Positions 53,637-64,000 of a stretch of DNA of 64,000 bases are shown here, one piece after another. This stretch comes from Myxococcales bacterium (GTDB lineage Bacteria; Myxococcota_A; Polyangia; Polyangiales; Polyangiaceae). Position numbers and translations under genes: made by a program. Every line of letters begins with the position of its first letter. Within the stretch, counting starts at the first letter, position 1. Where the stretch lies: contig JACPVJ010000082.1 in the NCBI GenBank assembly GCA_016191785.1, forward strand, positions 307,586-371,585, in the 5' to 3' direction. The notes under the pieces were generated by a model. That model was not told the DNA's origin. It saw only the letters and a program-made list of their open reading frames with translations, and ran no database searches.

Positions 53637-55250
53637 TCAGTCCGGCGAGCACGGAACGAGGTATCCCAGACCGAAATGTGCCCCGTAGCCGACAGCGATC
53701 GGACCTCGGACGGCGTGGGGGAACACGACGCGAAACCCGACGCCGTGGACGCCGGCGCGCCGCCCCGCCCCCCTCTTGCGGTCGGTTCGGAACGCGAGCC
53801 ACGGCGTCGGCTTGCCCCCGAGATCGGTCTCGGGGACGCGCTCGACGCGCAGTGGCCGCGGGAAGCCTTGCTCCATCACCAGGCGTACGAAGTCATGCTC
53901 CGGCGAGCCTATGGCCAGGCCGTGTTCGTCACGCTTGGGCTCACCGCCCCCACCGCGTTTGGGATGACGCGTTGGAACGAACGGCGTGCGAGACACCCAA
54001 GCCTGAGCCGTGGCGAGCAGCGGGCACTGCCCTGATACGGTGCGCGTTCCGCCGAAGTCCTCGGGTTGGCCCAGTCCGAGCAGGACGTACTGCAGGTCGT
54101 GCCCGCTCCGCTGCCAGACCGTGCGGAGGCGCTCGAGCGACGCGCGCGCGTTCTCGTCGAACCCCATCCGCGCGAAGACCGTCACATGCGTAATCCGCCC
54201 GTGTCGCGCATTCGCCTCCGGCATGATGAAGACGTGCCGGTGCCCTTCCAGGAGCTGCCCCGTCACGCCGTCGCGACCGCTGAAGACGGGAGCGCCGTCG
54301 GACTGGCTCAGGAGCGCAACCCTGACCTTCTCCGCTTCGAACACTGCGTCGGCCAGGCGGGGCAGTACCTGGCCGGCCAGCGCGTAGCGCGCGACCGTGG
54401 GGAGCTGGGGCTTCGCCCGTGCCACCACCACTCCGCGTGCTGCTATCGACCGGGGCCGGGCGTACTCGACCCAGCGGCTGCCGGGGGGGCGGTTCCAGCC
54501 GTCCTTTCGAAGCACGTCTGTCTCAGCGATGAGCGCGTCATAGGCCGTCCTTGGAAGTGCAGACTCGAGCGCGACGACCTTCTTGGGCGACAGCTTTACC
54601 TTGTCGGCGGGCTTGCCCTTGTCGCGTGCCTTGCGCCGCTCCTCGTCTAAGGCGCGTGTGATGCGCTCGTCGAGAGCCGCACTCCGCCAGCGGACCAGCT
54701 CCTCCGATGGCACCGGGGCCAGCACCCGCACCACATCGCATTCGGAGCCCTCTGCGGCCCGCTCGGCAGCAACAGGCCCGCAATCAAGCTCCGCCGGAGA
54801 CGCATCGCACAGCTTGGCCTCCACCCACGCCTCGGCCCTGCCCAGGTAGCCCAGCCGCTCGAGGAGGCAGGCGAGCGCCGTGCTCAAGCGGTCGTCGAGG
54901 GTGATGTTTGGCCAGCCCACGACCAGTCGCTCGCCTCCTGGTACGTGGAGGAAGGTGTCGAACACCTTCGTGGTCTTCTCGGCGAATAGCGGCATGTAGT
55001 GTCGAGTGTGGGATCCCTCGACCTTTCCGGGAAGCGAGTAGCTTGGCAACTCCGCGGAGAGCGCCTCGATGAGCGCCTCGAGCGTCTCCTGCGAGACCTC
55101 CTCGCGCGCCTTGAGGTGACGTGTAGCGACGAGCGCGCGGAGCAGTCGCCAAGGCGAAGGGGGCCACTCGGTAACGCCCTCGTTCACGTGTGCGTCCCAC
55201 GGGGTCGCATGATAGCGACCTCCAGGGAAGGTCAGCTCGATCGCGAGCAC
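53637..55250 (-). CDS. csb2: Type I-G Cas5-Cas6-like protein Csb2 (GSU0054 family)
   Basis: 537 residues. Starts MLAIELTFPGGRYHATPWD, the GSU0054 family beginning, with EWPPSPWRLLRALVA soon after. In type I-G systems this protein combines a Cas5-like RAMP with a Cas6-like crRNA-processing part. The C-terminus has the Gly-rich signature GPIAVGYGAHFGLGYLVP of RAMP G-loops with a candidate catalytic His. A Lys-rich insertion lies near 205-225 (ARDKGKPADKVKLSPKK). It is last of four interference genes, seven bases after csb1. Confidence 0.92.
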   Translation of the reverse strand: MLAIELTFPGGRYHATPWDAHVNEGVTEWPPSPWRLLRALVATRHLKAREEVSQETLEALIEALSAELPSYSLPGKVEGSHTRHYMPLFAEKTTKVFDTFLHVPGGERLVVGWPNITLDDRLSTALACLLERLGYLGRAEAWVEAKLCDASPAELDCGPVAAERAAEGSECDVVRVLAPVPSEELVRWRSAALDERITRALDEERRKARDKGKPADKVKLSPKKVVALESALPRTAYDALIAETDVLRKDGWNRPPGSRWVEYARPRSIAARGVVVARAKPQLPTVARYALAGQVLPRLADAVFEAEKVRVALLSQSDGAPVFSGRDGVTGQLLEGHRHVFIMPEANARHGRITHVTVFARMGFDENARASLERLRTVWQRSGHDLQYVLLGLGQPEDFGGTRTVSGQCPLLATAQAWVSRTPFVPTRHPKRGGGGEPKRDEHGLAIGSPEHDFVRLVMEQGFPRPLRVERVPETDLGGKPTPWLAFRTDRKRGAGRRAGVHGVGFRVVFPHAVRGPIAVGYGAHFGLGYLVPCSPD

Positions 55251-55257
55251 GGCGCCC

Positions 55258-56202
55258 TCACTTCTTGCTGTACTCGACGACGAGCACCGGTGGGTTGTTG
55301 AAGTGCTCCGACGCGCGCTTGATCAAGTCAGGCAACGCTGTCTCCAGTTCTCCGATCGATGGCAGAGCGAAGCCTACTGGTCGCGTGACGCGCACCTCAC
55401 CCACATCGAGGTCGCAGGCCGTCCTCAGCCTGAGCCCGCCTTGCAGGAACCGCTGGACCTTGAAGAGCGACAGCGCGATGAGAAGCTGCTCCGCCTGGGC
55501 GGCCAGCCCATAGCCTCGCAGGAGGGCCAAGTCGAGGTTGAAGAACGCCGTGATCTTGGCCGCTGCGTACTCCTCGCGGTGGTACGGGACATTTCCGTAG
55601 CCCTCTGCGGCTTTTCCGTATTTGGTGCTCTCGCCCTCCGTTGCTGGCTGCACTCGATCGAGCTTCACGCCTCCGCTCGCGGCGACGTCCACGTCGGACG
55701 CCTCGATGAAGGCGGAGAGCGCTCGGGGCAGCCGCACGACTCCTCCAACCTTTTCGAGGAAGATGCCGTGGATGAGACTGTTCGGGTCGAAATGAAGGAG
55801 CGCGCCGGCCAGTCCGCGTCGATCGAACGGGCTGTCCTTCTCGAACCCGATCTTCTCTTCGATCGCGGCGAAGCCCTTGCTGTTGACGATGTACGGCGAG
55901 TTGAGCCGATGCGCCTCGAGGATGGAGCTCGTCTCTTTCCCGTCGGGCAGCTTCGCCTTGACGTAGGGCAGCCCACGGAGCGGAGGGATCAGGTCATCGC
56001 TCACCTCGTCCCAGCAGACCGCTTCCAGGCGGTTAGCCATGCTCTGCGCGGACTCCACGAGCAGCATCCTCCGCCCGCCGACGCGGTACTCCGCGGCGCC
56101 GAGGTCCGGGAACCCGGTCGGCTGAAACCGAGTACCCTGCGCTGGGTGCAGATCGACTTCGGCGAGCAGGCGGGGAGCCGAGCTAAGACTGTCGAGGTTC
56201 AT
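55258..56202 (-). CDS. csb1: Type I-G Cas7-like backbone protein Csb1 (GSU0053 family)
   Basis: 314 residues. Family features include FQPTGFPDLGAAEYR, MLLVESAQSMANRLEAVCWD, HRLNSPYI and LLHFDPNSLIHGIFLEK. As the Cas7 member it should polymerise along the crRNA in the Cascade-like complex. Its ATG overlaps the csx17 stop (ATGA), so the two are translationally coupled. Length is normal. Confidence 0.93.
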   Translation of the reverse strand: MNLDSLSSAPRLLAEVDLHPAQGTRFQPTGFPDLGAAEYRVGGRRMLLVESAQSMANRLEAVCWDEVSDDLIPPLRGLPYVKAKLPDGKETSSILEAHRLNSPYIVNSKGFAAIEEKIGFEKDSPFDRRGLAGALLHFDPNSLIHGIFLEKVGGVVRLPRALSAFIEASDVDVAASGGVKLDRVQPATEGESTKYGKAAEGYGNVPYHREEYAAAKITAFFNLDLALLRGYGLAAQAEQLLIALSLFKVQRFLQGGLRLRTACDLDVGEVRVTRPVGFALPSIGELETALPDLIKRASEHFNNPPVLVVEYSKK

Positions 56203-58337
56203 GGACTGTTCACTCCTTGCTGAGGCGTTGGGCGGAGCACGGTGCGCCGAAGGCTGGCGAGCGCGCCGGAATCGAGCGGGAAAAGGACTGCGGCGGCCGC
56301 GCGCCGAGCCGGCTCGCCGGCTTGGTGCACCAGGTCAACGGCCGGCTCGTAGCCGCTCGCTCGGAGTCGGCGGGCTGCCGCCCGAGACGCCTCGGATCCG
56401 TCGCCCGAGGCCGCGAGCCGATGAATTCGAGGTACGACCGGAATGCGGTCGCCGGGGGCTGGTGAACCAGCGAAGCAGAGCTTGAGCAGACCATAGAGCG
56501 CTGGTGGCGCGGGCCCCTGCACCAGTGGGGGGAAGCCAGCCTGGCCGTAGCGCGCCCAATCGATGAGGATCGCGCCCCAAAGGAGCGCGACGATGCGGGC
56601 ATCGTCGGTGCGCCCCTCAATGAACGCGCCCACGTCGGCTAGGCGCGCCGGCTGTGCAGAACGGTCCGGATACCCATCGACACCCCAGCGCTCGCACAGG
56701 ATGAGCCTTCGAGCGACGATCGCGTTCAACGAGGCGGTGAGATCGCCGTCCGAGAAGACCACGTCGCGGTCAGCGGTGGGGCTCCACTCGACCCGGAGGC
56801 GACCCTGGTGAACACGCATGCGGACCGGCTCCAGGTGCGCTCGCACGGGAACGTAGTGCTCCCGGTGGCTCGCGACGACGGACGCCAGCGCAGTCGCCAA
56901 GCGGAGCTCCACAGAACCGTCGTCTGCCTCTGTCAGCCACTTCGGCGACAGGGACGGAACGGGCGAGAGGTTGGTCTTCGGATCGCTGGCCCAACGGATG
57001 CTGCGCGCCATTGCGCGTTCGCACCCGCCGAGTGCGCCGAGCACGGCCTGAACGCGATCGGGGCCGCCTCGGCGGCACAGATCGACGGTCGCGTCTTCGA
57101 GGACGCCGAGCGCACGCCGCGCGGAAGCGGGTGCGTGGTCGGCGGTGGCGCGACGACGAAACCCGTCGAGCCAGGCGTCGAGCTCGTCGAGCAGACGGAC
57201 GGTCGGCTGTTCGCGCACGCGGAACCGCTCGAGGGGAGTGGCAAGGTACGCGAGGCCATTCCTCACCTGAAGGCCGTAGCGTTGGAAGCGGGCAATTCCG
57301 CGATCGACGCCAAGAGTCGCAACGGCCCGCGCAAAATCCACTCCATTTCGCGCAGTTCGCCCAGAGACTCGCGCGCGCCCCTCACCCAGGAGCGTGAGGA
57401 TCTCCACCCACGTCGCTGGACGTTCCCACATCGGCAGCCACATCTCGCCCCGAGAGGCGCCTTCGTCGGCGCTACTCGCGCTCGCGTATCCCACCCCGGC
57501 GGGTCGCACGGTGAACGGGTAGCTCAATGCTCCCCGAGTCTCGTGCTCGAGTCGCCGAACCGCAGCGACGGCAAAGGCTGCTGCCCCTTCCAGCATGAGA
57601 ACGAAGTCCCAAGGGTTGATCAGTGCCGACCCGTCGAATCCCGCTCCAGCGTTCGCGCCACCGGCAGCTGACGGCGAGAACTGGCCGATGGCACCGCCGG
57701 CCATTTCGTCGGACGCCTCATCGAAGAAGGCGGCGCGTACCAACGAGAGCGAATTCCGTGTCGGGCCGCCCGATTGAGCGTCCACGACGTCGAGCAGGCG
57801 CTGCATGAAGTTGTTCGTAAAATCGAGCCGTCCGTCGTTGCCCCCGGTGCCCAAGAGCGGTGGGTACTTGGCGCCGTCCGCTGTAATCAAGTACGCCGCA
57901 TCGAGCCAAGCGAGCGCCGCGTCGGGAAGCCGCGCGCGACAGTCCTCCAGCAGCGTGGCCTTCGCCTCAGCCGTCACCTTTTCCTCGATACCCCGGCCGC
58001 GCAGAATTTCGAAGGCGCCTCCGATCACCGACCGGTAAGTGGCTAACCGGCGGGTCCCCGAGCCGACGATGCGCTCGATCGCGTCCTTGTTGTCCTTGGC
58101 ATAGAACCCACTCCCCCCATTCCACGGCGCAATGATCGGAGTCGGCTCGTACTCGTGCAGGAAGAAGCGAATCAATGCCTCTTCGTCGAGCTCGGTGCGA
58201 AGCACGAACGTGTCGCCGTCCCAGAAGCCTCGGGCAGAGCGATCTGCCTGCTCCCCGACGAGGCGGAGCACGGCGAGCGCCTTGAGATAGCTGGCGAGCG
58301 GGACCGGACGGCAGCCGGTCAGCCGGTGGTCAGGCAT
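56199..58337 (-). CDS. csx17: Type I-G large subunit Csx17 (Cas8g)
   Basis: 712 residues. Csx17 is the signature large subunit of type I-G (formerly I-U), thought to recognise the PAM and nucleate the complex. Visible family pieces: the N-terminal GCRPVPLASYLKALAVLRLV, APWNGGSGFY and RNSLSLVRAAFFDE. ATG 58337 is chosen because AAAGGAG lies seven bases upstream; it overlaps the end of cas3 by eight bases. Confidence 0.92.
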   Translation of the reverse strand: MPDHRLTGCRPVPLASYLKALAVLRLVGEQADRSARGFWDGDTFVLRTELDEEALIRFFLHEYEPTPIIAPWNGGSGFYAKDNKDAIERIVGSGTRRLATYRSVIGGAFEILRGRGIEEKVTAEAKATLLEDCRARLPDAALAWLDAAYLITADGAKYPPLLGTGGNDGRLDFTNNFMQRLLDVVDAQSGGPTRNSLSLVRAAFFDEASDEMAGGAIGQFSPSAAGGANAGAGFDGSALINPWDFVLMLEGAAAFAVAAVRRLEHETRGALSYPFTVRPAGVGYASASSADEGASRGEMWLPMWERPATWVEILTLLGEGRARVSGRTARNGVDFARAVATLGVDRGIARFQRYGLQVRNGLAYLATPLERFRVREQPTVRLLDELDAWLDGFRRRATADHAPASARRALGVLEDATVDLCRRGGPDRVQAVLGALGGCERAMARSIRWASDPKTNLSPVPSLSPKWLTEADDGSVELRLATALASVVASHREHYVPVRAHLEPVRMRVHQGRLRVEWSPTADRDVVFSDGDLTASLNAIVARRLILCERWGVDGYPDRSAQPARLADVGAFIEGRTDDARIVALLWGAILIDWARYGQAGFPPLVQGPAPPALYGLLKLCFAGSPAPGDRIPVVPRIHRLAASGDGSEASRAAARRLRASGYEPAVDLVHQAGEPARRAAAAVLFPLDSGALASLRRTVLRPTPQQGVNSP

Positions 58338-60774
58338 CGCGGCGCTCCTTTTCGCTTGCACGCCAGTCAGCGACGCGGACAACGGCCTCCAGCAACGCCA
58401 GCTTGAACGGGCCCAGCGCGGGGTCGTCGCGGAGTGCGAGCGTGCGCTCGAGCCAGCTTCCCTCGCCGAGCTGCATGGGCGCGAGGTCGAGCTCCACCGG
58501 CCCCACTACCGTCCCGTCCAACAGTCGGACCTCGGGAAGCCTATCGCCGTCCCAAACGCCGCGGGCAAAGAGGCGAGCTTCTTCCGGTGGACGGCGCTCG
58601 TTTGGCACCGACCGGATCGACAGCCGCACCTTCCCGTGATGCGCGGCGATCAGGAAGGCGACGAGATTGTGGTCCGAGCTCTGGGAACCGACTTGAAGCC
58701 AGGCCAACGCCGACGCCAGCTCATGGCGGAAGTAGGGCCGCACGTCCTTGGGTGGCCGCTTGTCGTGCGAAGACTTCGCCCACGGGCCCTGCCCGGGCGG
58801 CGCGAGCGTCGGGTCGTCTCGCACCGGCTCCACGATTCTGCGCTGGAACTCCTCGTGCGCTTTGCCGACATCGTGCCAGAGAGCCGCGGTGGTAACGGCG
58901 CGTTGAGTATTCTCTGGCAGCCGGAGGCTCGCGGCCAGTGCCGCTGCCTCTCGGGCCACGTCCGAGAGGTGCAGTGGCAGAGCGACCCACCGGTTGAGGT
59001 TTGTTTCGGGATCGGAATCCATCAGCTCGGACGCCGCCGAACCGGAAGCGTCGCCCGCGACCTCACCGACAGCGCGCGCCGGGAGCACCTCGCCTGTCCA
59101 GCCGAGCTCGCCATCGTAGCCGCCCGCTCCCGCGTGCAGCAGAACGACTTGGCCAGGGTGGACGTTGGTAGCGCGCTCCCACGGGGTCCTCGTGCCGAGC
59201 GGACTCAGCGCCCAGGGGGTGAGCCACGTCTTGCGTTCGCGATCGCGCTCGCCGTCTCCGAGTGACTGCCGCTTCTTCTTCAGCTTCTCGAGGAAATCGC
59301 GCGCTGCTCCAATCGAGACCCGCACCGATTCTTCACGGCCGGGGGTGGTCACCCGCGGCTCGGGCTCGCCGTCGAAAGTGCGCCAGTAGACGAGCACGTC
59401 GGTGTCTTCTCCGTCACGAACGTACCGCGACACGTCCATCTCATTTCCGAGCAAGTCGGGCGTCGTGTCGAAGAGATCGAACAAGTCGCGCCTTCGGAGC
59501 ACCGGCCGGACCACCCGCTCTGGCGCGTAGGGAACCCGCGCCAGCTCGTCCGGGCCGCCGTCGCGCAGTACCTCCAGCAACGCTCGAGCCTGCACGAGTT
59601 CCGAGCAGCCGTACGGCCTCGAAAGCTCGTCGTCTGACTCTACGTCGAGATCGAGCCAGAGGGCGCTCGCCCCTTCTTCGCTCCCGTAGCGGTTGCACCG
59701 CCCGAGCCGCTGCACCACGGATGGCCATGGAGCGAGCTCCGTGATGAGTGTGCGCGCCGAAACGTCGACGCCCGCTTCTATCGCCTGTGTCGCGACGACG
59801 ATTCGCGAACCCTCGCCCGCCAGCAGACGTTCGTGGCGCTGGCGATCAAACGCGCGGAAGCGGGAATGAATCAGGGCGACCGGCTCGGCGTTGCGGGCGC
59901 GAAGCGCGCGAAACACGTCCTGAGCTCGACGCACCCGGTTCAGGATCAGGAGCGTGAGCCCGCCTCGCTCGGCGTGGGCGGCGGCGGCGAGCGCTGCCAC
60001 TCGGTCGGCATAGTCGTCGGCTGCCTGCTTCGACAGTTTCACGTCGGCTCTCGACAGGGGCTTCTTCGCACCAGTGCGTTGCCTGACGAGCTGGGCGTCG
60101 CGATCCGCGGGGTCGAGCGCCATCACACGGTAGCCCTCGGCAGGCTCGGGATGGTCGACCGTCGATAACTGCGCCCGCCCGAGCGTGGCGCTCATCCAGA
60201 CCGTCCGAGTAGGGCCGAGCGTCCCGAGACTTCGTCGCAGCCCCTCGAGCTGCGCTGAAGTCTCGACTCCGACGCCCATGAGCTGAGTCTCATCGAAGAC
60301 CCACAGGCAGTCGTTGTGAAGAAGTCCGAAATGAACCGGCCAACGGTAGCGGCTCATGGCATAGCCGCGGCAGAGAGCACGCGACAGAAGCATGTCTTGT
60401 GTGCCGACCAGGATCGCCGGCGCCTCCGGCTTGCCTTCCCACTGCTCGTCGACGAACCCGCCCAGCATCGCGTGCACGGACGGCAGAGGTAGGCCGCGGG
60501 CTGCGAAGAGGTCGGTCGCCCGCGCGCACCGGTCGATTGCGACACGAACCGTCTGCTCGACCAGCACCCGCATGGGCAAGCAGTAGATTAACCGGCGCCC
60601 AGTGTCCGCATCGCCGTGGAGCAGCCGGTGGAGCCATGCCACGACAACAGCATCCGTCTTTCCCAGCCCCGTCGGGATGTCGATGACCTCCGGCCAGTCG
60701 TCTCGCGCGAGACGCGCTTGGTAGGGATGAGGCTGGTGCCCGGTCAGGCGCTCAAAGAACTCGGCGTACTGCAC
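58330..60774 (-). CDS. cas3: Cas3 helicase-nuclease with C-terminal HD domain
   Basis: 814 residues from GTG 60774, which has GAGGAGGG seven bases upstream. The helicase comes first: Walker A DIPTGLGKTD (about 37-46), DEAD-like VFDETQLM, MSATL, ATQAIEAGVDVSA and QRLGRCNRYG. The HD nuclease is at the C-terminus (about 640-780; LWHDVGKAHEEFQRR, HELASALAW, AAHHGKV), the reverse of most Cas3 proteins and typical of type I-G. It unwinds and degrades target DNA after recognition. First gene of the minus-strand interference operon. Confidence 0.93.
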   Translation of the reverse strand: MQYAEFFERLTGHQPHPYQARLARDDWPEVIDIPTGLGKTDAVVVAWLHRLLHGDADTGRRLIYCLPMRVLVEQTVRVAIDRCARATDLFAARGLPLPSVHAMLGGFVDEQWEGKPEAPAILVGTQDMLLSRALCRGYAMSRYRWPVHFGLLHNDCLWVFDETQLMGVGVETSAQLEGLRRSLGTLGPTRTVWMSATLGRAQLSTVDHPEPAEGYRVMALDPADRDAQLVRQRTGAKKPLSRADVKLSKQAADDYADRVAALAAAAHAERGGLTLLILNRVRRAQDVFRALRARNAEPVALIHSRFRAFDRQRHERLLAGEGSRIVVATQAIEAGVDVSARTLITELAPWPSVVQRLGRCNRYGSEEGASALWLDLDVESDDELSRPYGCSELVQARALLEVLRDGGPDELARVPYAPERVVRPVLRRRDLFDLFDTTPDLLGNEMDVSRYVRDGEDTDVLVYWRTFDGEPEPRVTTPGREESVRVSIGAARDFLEKLKKKRQSLGDGERDRERKTWLTPWALSPLGTRTPWERATNVHPGQVVLLHAGAGGYDGELGWTGEVLPARAVGEVAGDASGSAASELMDSDPETNLNRWVALPLHLSDVAREAAALAASLRLPENTQRAVTTAALWHDVGKAHEEFQRRIVEPVRDDPTLAPPGQGPWAKSSHDKRPPKDVRPYFRHELASALAWLQVGSQSSDHNLVAFLIAAHHGKVRLSIRSVPNERRPPEEARLFARGVWDGDRLPEVRLLDGTVVGPVELDLAPMQLGEGSWLERTLALRDDPALGPFKLALLEAVVRVADWRASEKERRDA

Positions 60775-60993
60775 GCGTGTGCCCTCCTCATCGCTTTGTC
60801 TCCCGCCCGCTCCCCCGGGCCCGCGTCGCCGCTCCCGGGCGCAGCCTCGGTGCGCCCGATCGCCACCATCCCCGCCTCGCTCTGCTCGCCCACCGACTTC
60901 CCCACGGCCGCGCCATCCTACGCGCTGGGCCCGGGGCCACAATGACGTTTGTCGGTCGCTCGACGCCCACACCCCCACCCATAGACCACGGTC

Positions 60994-61062
60994 GTGTCAT
61001 CCGAGGTCATTCCGGTCAGCGACGGGCCCTGTCGCTGGCGGTGGAGTGTCCTCGGATGACAC
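60994..61062. promoter_or_regulatory. 69-bp nested dyad between cas3 and cas4-cas1
   Basis: GTGTCATCCGAGG (60994-61006) and its exact reverse complement CCTCGGATGACAC (61050-61062) enclose a second inverted repeat, CAGCGAC (61017-61023) and GTCGCTG (61031-61037). The two repeats are concentric within one base. It lies in the 326-base divergent intergenic region, ending 38 bases before the cas4-cas1 ATG; it may be an operator or a leader hairpin. The rest of the region shows no gene. Confidence 0.7.
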
Positions 61063-61100
61063 AGCTCCCCCGTAGACTGGCGAGAGACGGAGGCTTGCCC

Positions 61101-63372
<2,272 letters not shown>

Positions 63373-63609
63373 CCGGTGCGCGTAGAGAAGCCTTCCGGAG
63401 CGGTGCGGCCCGCGCTAGAGTCGAGCGCTGGAGTGGTGCGCAGAACCCCGGCTGCGCTCGCGGGCAGGCAGCTCTTTGAAAATTCAGATCCTTTTCGCAG
63501 CCGTGGCGCCCCGCGCCGCACGCCGCCCCGCGCCCCCAGGGTCGCGTTTTTCGCACCGCTCGAAATCCATTTCGGAACGTCGCGGACCCACGAACGTTCT
63601 CGCAGACTA
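63373..63609 (+). promoter_or_regulatory. CRISPR leader
   Basis: 237 bases between cas2 and the first repeat. It holds two low-GC patches in an otherwise GC-rich region (about 63473-63495 and 63546-63578), with short palindromes CGAAAT-CC-ATTTCG (63561-63574) and GAACGTTC (63592-63599). AGACTAGTCT (63604-63613) crosses the leader-repeat junction. It should contain the array promoter and the integration signals. Confidence 0.75.
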
Positions 63610-64000
63610 GTCTCCGCCGTGTTCGCACGGCGGCCCCATTGAAGCGCGATCGCGGCCGCGGCCGACGCGCCCTCCTTTGCCCGTCTCCGCCGTGTTCGCA
63701 CGGCGGCCCCATTGAAGCCGACGCGCGCGTGGGGACGGCGCTCGAGTTCACGCCTGTCTCCGCCGTGTTCGCACGGCGGCCCCATTGAAGCGGCGGTTCA
63801 GAGGGTCGGAATATCCTTCGGACCCCCAAGTCTCCGCCGTGTTCGCACGGCGGCCCCATTGAAGCTCCTTCTCCAGCGTGAGCCAGCGATTGCGGCTGCC
63901 GGTCTCCGCCGTGTTCGAACGGCGGCCCCATTGAAGCTTGCCGGCGTCCACCGTACCCGCGTGCAGGCGCAGGGTCTCCGCCGTGTTCGCACGGCGGCCC
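63610..64000 (+). CRISPR. Type I-G CRISPR array, six repeats visible, continues beyond the window
   Basis: Repeats of 36 bases (35 if the final C, present after all five complete copies, is left out) start at 63610, 63683, 63756, 63830, 63902 and 63974; the sixth is cut at the window end. The five spacers are 36-38 bases. Each repeat contains CCGCCGTG-TTCG-CACGGCGG, a perfect eight-pair stem with a TTCG loop, and ends CCCCATTGAAGC, which gives the 3' handle type of I-G repeats. The fifth copy has A for C at the loop-closing position. The array reads away from cas2, giving transcription on the plus strand. Confidence 0.97.

Overview
This is a 64 kb stretch of a very GC-rich chromosome, read as myxobacterial (Myxococcota, probably Polyangia). 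That is an inference from content: five Ser/Thr protein kinases, a sigma-54 activator with an FHA domain, a CarH-type B12 photoreceptor, PEGA-type proteins, about a dozen lipoproteins whose lipobox is followed by long Gly-rich linkers, and four surface protein halves ending in MYXO-CTERM-like tails (Cys, hydrophobic helix, Arg cluster). No rRNA, tRNA or insertion sequence was recognised.

Layout. 0-5.5 kb: a glutaredoxin, a LysR regulator, a secreted intradiol dioxygenase, a lipase, CarH and AstB. 5.5-14 kb: two kinases, one fused to an AAA ATPase and TPRs, around glyA and a secreted nuclease-like protein. 14-26 kb: envelope genes, with an operon of cell-wall hydrolases (M15 peptidase fused in frame to an amidase, then a SpoIID-like protein) and a fourth related surface protein, all carrying the same roughly 200-residue extracellular module; a kinase and a sigma-54 regulator lie between. 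26-42 kb: lipoproteins, a membrane sulfatase-like enzyme, a kinase overlapping a PEGA-type protein, a hemerythrin, a peroxiredoxin with an in-frame TGA at the catalytic cysteine (probable selenoprotein), another kinase and hemL. 42-49 kb: a small protein with 14 Ser-His-Gly units (read continuously, His-Gly-Ser), then housekeeping genes ppdK, a bile-acid-type symporter, glyS and yacG. 49-53.6 kb: tandem repeats, a WYL regulator, two Uma2-family nuclease-like proteins and a TPR protein. 53.6-64 kb: a type I-G (formerly I-U) CRISPR-Cas locus, with interference genes cas3-csx17-csb1-csb2 on the minus strand, a divergent cas4-cas1 fusion and cas2 on the plus strand, a leader, and an array that runs off the window end.

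How they work together. The CRISPR genes form a complete adaptation, processing and interference set. The hydrolase operon and the paralogue at 25 kb share an upstream TGACACCGTCG motif, suggesting joint control of surface remodelling. The most notable single observations are the TGA-containing peroxiredoxin with a SECIS-like hairpin, the in-frame fusion of two anchored hydrolases, the His-Gly-Ser repeat protein, and a 69-bp dyad in the divergent cas promoter region.
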